Both the position numbers and the translations under genes were made by a program. This document shows positions 6,933-8,403 of a stretch of DNA of 8,403 bases, piece after piece; position 1 is the stretch's first letter; the number at the start of each line of letters is the position of its first letter. Under the pieces are notes generated by a model. The model had not been told where the DNA came from and did not search any database. It was given only the letters and a program-made list of their open reading frames with translations. This stretch comes from an uncultured Klebsiella sp. (GTDB taxonomy: Bacteria; Pseudomonadota; Gammaproteobacteria; Enterobacterales; Enterobacteriaceae): assembly GCA_902490055.1 (NCBI GenBank), contig CABUCP010000113.1, positions 1 through 8,403 of the forward strand, written 5' to 3'.

Positions 6933-8272
6933 GAGCGCAGCACCGCATACAGTTCGAGTTCAGGGTCGCCCAGTAGTCCGGGCACGTAAAAGACGCAGCT
7001 CCCCTCCGCCAGCATCGCCTGCGCCGCCGGATGGGTCATATCAAGGGTGAAATACTGGTTTTCCAGGCGTAGCGGAATGGCCGCCGGAACGTGGCTCATC
7101 GCCTTCAGCGGGATCCCAGGTTGCGAGCCGTTAACCACCCGGTCAACAACATCGGGGCTGCCGGCTTTACACTGCTGCGGGAAAAGCTCCTGTAGCTGCG
7201 CCGCTGGCAGCGCACAGCGTACCGAAAGGTAAAAATCGGCCTCTTCGCGCAACCTCGGGTCATGCAACCGGGCATGCCAGCGCTTGCGCCGGTCATCGTG
7301 AGTCATTTCAATCGCCACCACGCGGGATGGCAGACTGGCTTCCAACAGCACGCCAATCAAGGAAAACAGCGGAGGAAAGACGTCGGTCAGCGCCTCGTGG
7401 CGATAGGGCGGAATATCCGCCGTGGTATGCTCAAGGGAAAAGGTCAGCAGGCTACCCGCCATGCCCGCCAGCACTTCATACAGCCGTTCGGGATGGACCT
7501 GCGGATGGCGCAGGAAATAATTTAGCAGCGGTTCCGCGCTATTGAGCGCATTTAGCAGCCAAAACAGCGACACATCCGCCACGGCGAAATCCGCCATTCG
7601 CGCGTTACTCTCCCGACGCATCGCCATCAGCCGCTGCAGACGAGCGTTAACCTGCCCCGTCAGCCGCTCTACTTGTTGCATCAACCAACGGCTGGACAGC
7701 ACCTTCAGCAGCGGCGGGATATAATCTTCGTCCAGGGACCAATGGCCCAGGCTGTCGCGACGTAACCTGGCGACGGCGATAGTTTGATAATCGCCGTTGC
7801 CGCTCCCCGCCGCGCGCAGCGTCAGTTGCGGAAGCATGACCGCAATCTGTCGGCTATCTTCGCCATAACGGTTGCGCACTTCCCGCCAAGCCAGACGCCA
7901 GCGCACCGGGCGCTCTGCGCGCTGTTCCGCCTGCAGGCAGTTGCCGCCGTTCTCATGCTCGTGAGGTAGCGCCAACACCACCACCAGTTCACGGCTTTCC
8001 GCCCCCGGTAATACCATCACCGGGGGCAGCGCATCGGTGTTATCGCTGTCGATAAGCGTGCCATCAGCAAAGCGGACATACAGGTGGCTGGCCTTCAGCG
8101 TTCCCTGCTTGAGCAGCGCGGCGTCGAACTCCGTGCGGATGATGCCCCAGGGGTTCAGCGCCCCGAGTCGGGCAATACACTCGCCCTGCCAGGCGGCCTG
8201 CGTCACCTGCTGTTGAAAATGTTGGGGGGAGATCATCTGACCCCGCCCCCACAGTGGTCGTAATGTCTTCAT
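6929..8272 (-). CDS. tssK: TssK baseplate-membrane complex adaptor
   Basis: This is a 447-aa protein, the normal length for TssK. TssK trimers connect the baseplate (TssEFG and VgrG) to the cytoplasmic parts of TssL and TssM. The family marks are the opening LRPLWGRGQMISPQHFQQQ at residues 4-22, the phage receptor-binding-like shoulder, WSLDEDYIPPLLKV near 178-191, a long helical middle domain (about 190-300, with LLNALNSAEPLLNYF and HPERLYEVLAGMAGSL), and a C-terminal domain ending in the typical ENQYFTLDM and LAEGSCVFYVPG near the C-terminus. ATG at 8272 has GGAGG at 8281-8277, only four bases away, a short but workable spacing. It is the first visible gene after a 131-nt non-coding stretch and is coupled to tssL by a four-base overlap. 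Confidence 0.96.
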   Translation of the reverse strand: MKTLRPLWGRGQMISPQHFQQQVTQAAWQGECIARLGALNPWGIIRTEFDAALLKQGTLKASHLYVRFADGTLIDSDNTDALPPVMVLPGAESRELVVVLALPHEHENGGNCLQAEQRAERPVRWRLAWREVRNRYGEDSRQIAVMLPQLTLRAAGSGNGDYQTIAVARLRRDSLGHWSLDEDYIPPLLKVLSSRWLMQQVERLTGQVNARLQRLMAMRRESNARMADFAVADVSLFWLLNALNSAEPLLNYFLRHPQVHPERLYEVLAGMAGSLLTFSLEHTTADIPPYRHEALTDVFPPLFSLIGVLLEASLPSRVVAIEMTHDDRRKRWHARLHDPRLREEADFYLSVRCALPAAQLQELFPQQCKAGSPDVVDRVVNGSQPGIPLKAMSHVPAAIPLRLENQYFTLDMTHPAAQAMLAEGSCVFYVPGLLGDPELELYAVLRS

Positions 8273-8403
8273 CGCACCTCCTGTGCGTTACTTTTGCGTC
8301 TTTAATAAGGCTTACCGCGCCCCTATGGTGAATGTTCACCACAACGCTGGCCGACGAGCCAAATTCTGAATGACACACAATTTGAATTATTCTTATTGAT
8401 ATT
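8273..8403 (-). promoter_or_regulatory. Leader/likely control region upstream of tssK
   Basis: No gene is visible in these 131 bases. Read on the minus strand, the distal 25 bases (8403-8379) are strongly AT-rich, which contrasts with the GC-rich genes and suits a promoter or regulator-binding region. I could not place a convincing -35/-10 pair. A 16-bp inverted repeat lies 53 bases before the tssK start and the ribosome binding site is at 8281-8277. Whether tssK is the first gene of its transcript or follows tssB/tssC beyond the window cannot be decided. Confidence 0.4.
8326..8341. promoter_or_regulatory. Inverted repeat, candidate operator upstream of tssK
   Basis: The two perfect 7-bp arms TGGTGAA and TTCACCA are separated by two bases. 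A two-base loop is too short for a stable RNA hairpin, so a dimeric DNA-binding regulator is the more natural reading. The inner part TGAA-TTCA superficially resembles half-sites of LacI/GalR-family regulators, but the central step is not CG and no regulator can be named. Confidence 0.4.

Overview
The window looks like part of a chromosomal type VI secretion system (T6SS) locus from an enterobacterium. It is GC-rich, and TssK, the short TssL and the stand-alone VgrG are of the enterobacterial type. Klebsiella, Enterobacter, Kosakonia, Citrobacter and similar genera all fit, and I cannot name the species. All genes lie on the minus strand and are transcribed from high to low coordinates. I see no rRNA, tRNA, insertion sequence or CRISPR array.

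Right part (8403 to 4588). A short non-coding leader with a 16-bp inverted repeat precedes three structural genes joined by 4-nt ATGA overlaps. They are tssK (baseplate to membrane-complex adaptor), tssL (DotU-type inner-membrane component) and a 560-aa OmpA-family protein. The last has two N-terminal membrane helices, a cytoplasmic domain, a third helix and a C-terminal peptidoglycan-binding domain. Its first part resembles a reduced TssM/IcmF.

Middle (4587 to 1719). A 207-nt gap holds a possible 62-codon small ORF. It is followed by vgrG (spike, 792 aa, no obvious toxin domain) and a small PAAR tip protein that most likely starts at a TTG.

Left part (1722 to 1). Two reading frames meet at a run of nine G residues. 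The first encodes a two-helix membrane segment. The second encodes a soluble domain that looks like a degenerate thiolase/ketosynthase fold and has no good start of its own. Removing one G would join them into one 386-aa protein, so this is either a frameshifted gene, a slippage-controlled (phase-variable) gene or a sequence error. The last gene, cut by the window edge, is a DUF4123 adaptor that normally loads an effector onto VgrG/PAAR. The effector and its immunity gene are expected just beyond position 1.

Working model: TssK, TssL and the OmpA-family protein build and anchor the apparatus. VgrG and PAAR form the puncturing tip. The DUF4123 protein, and perhaps the interrupted membrane/thiolase-like protein, prepare a cargo effector for that tip. 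Hcp, ClpV, TssB/C, TssM and the other core genes are not in this window.
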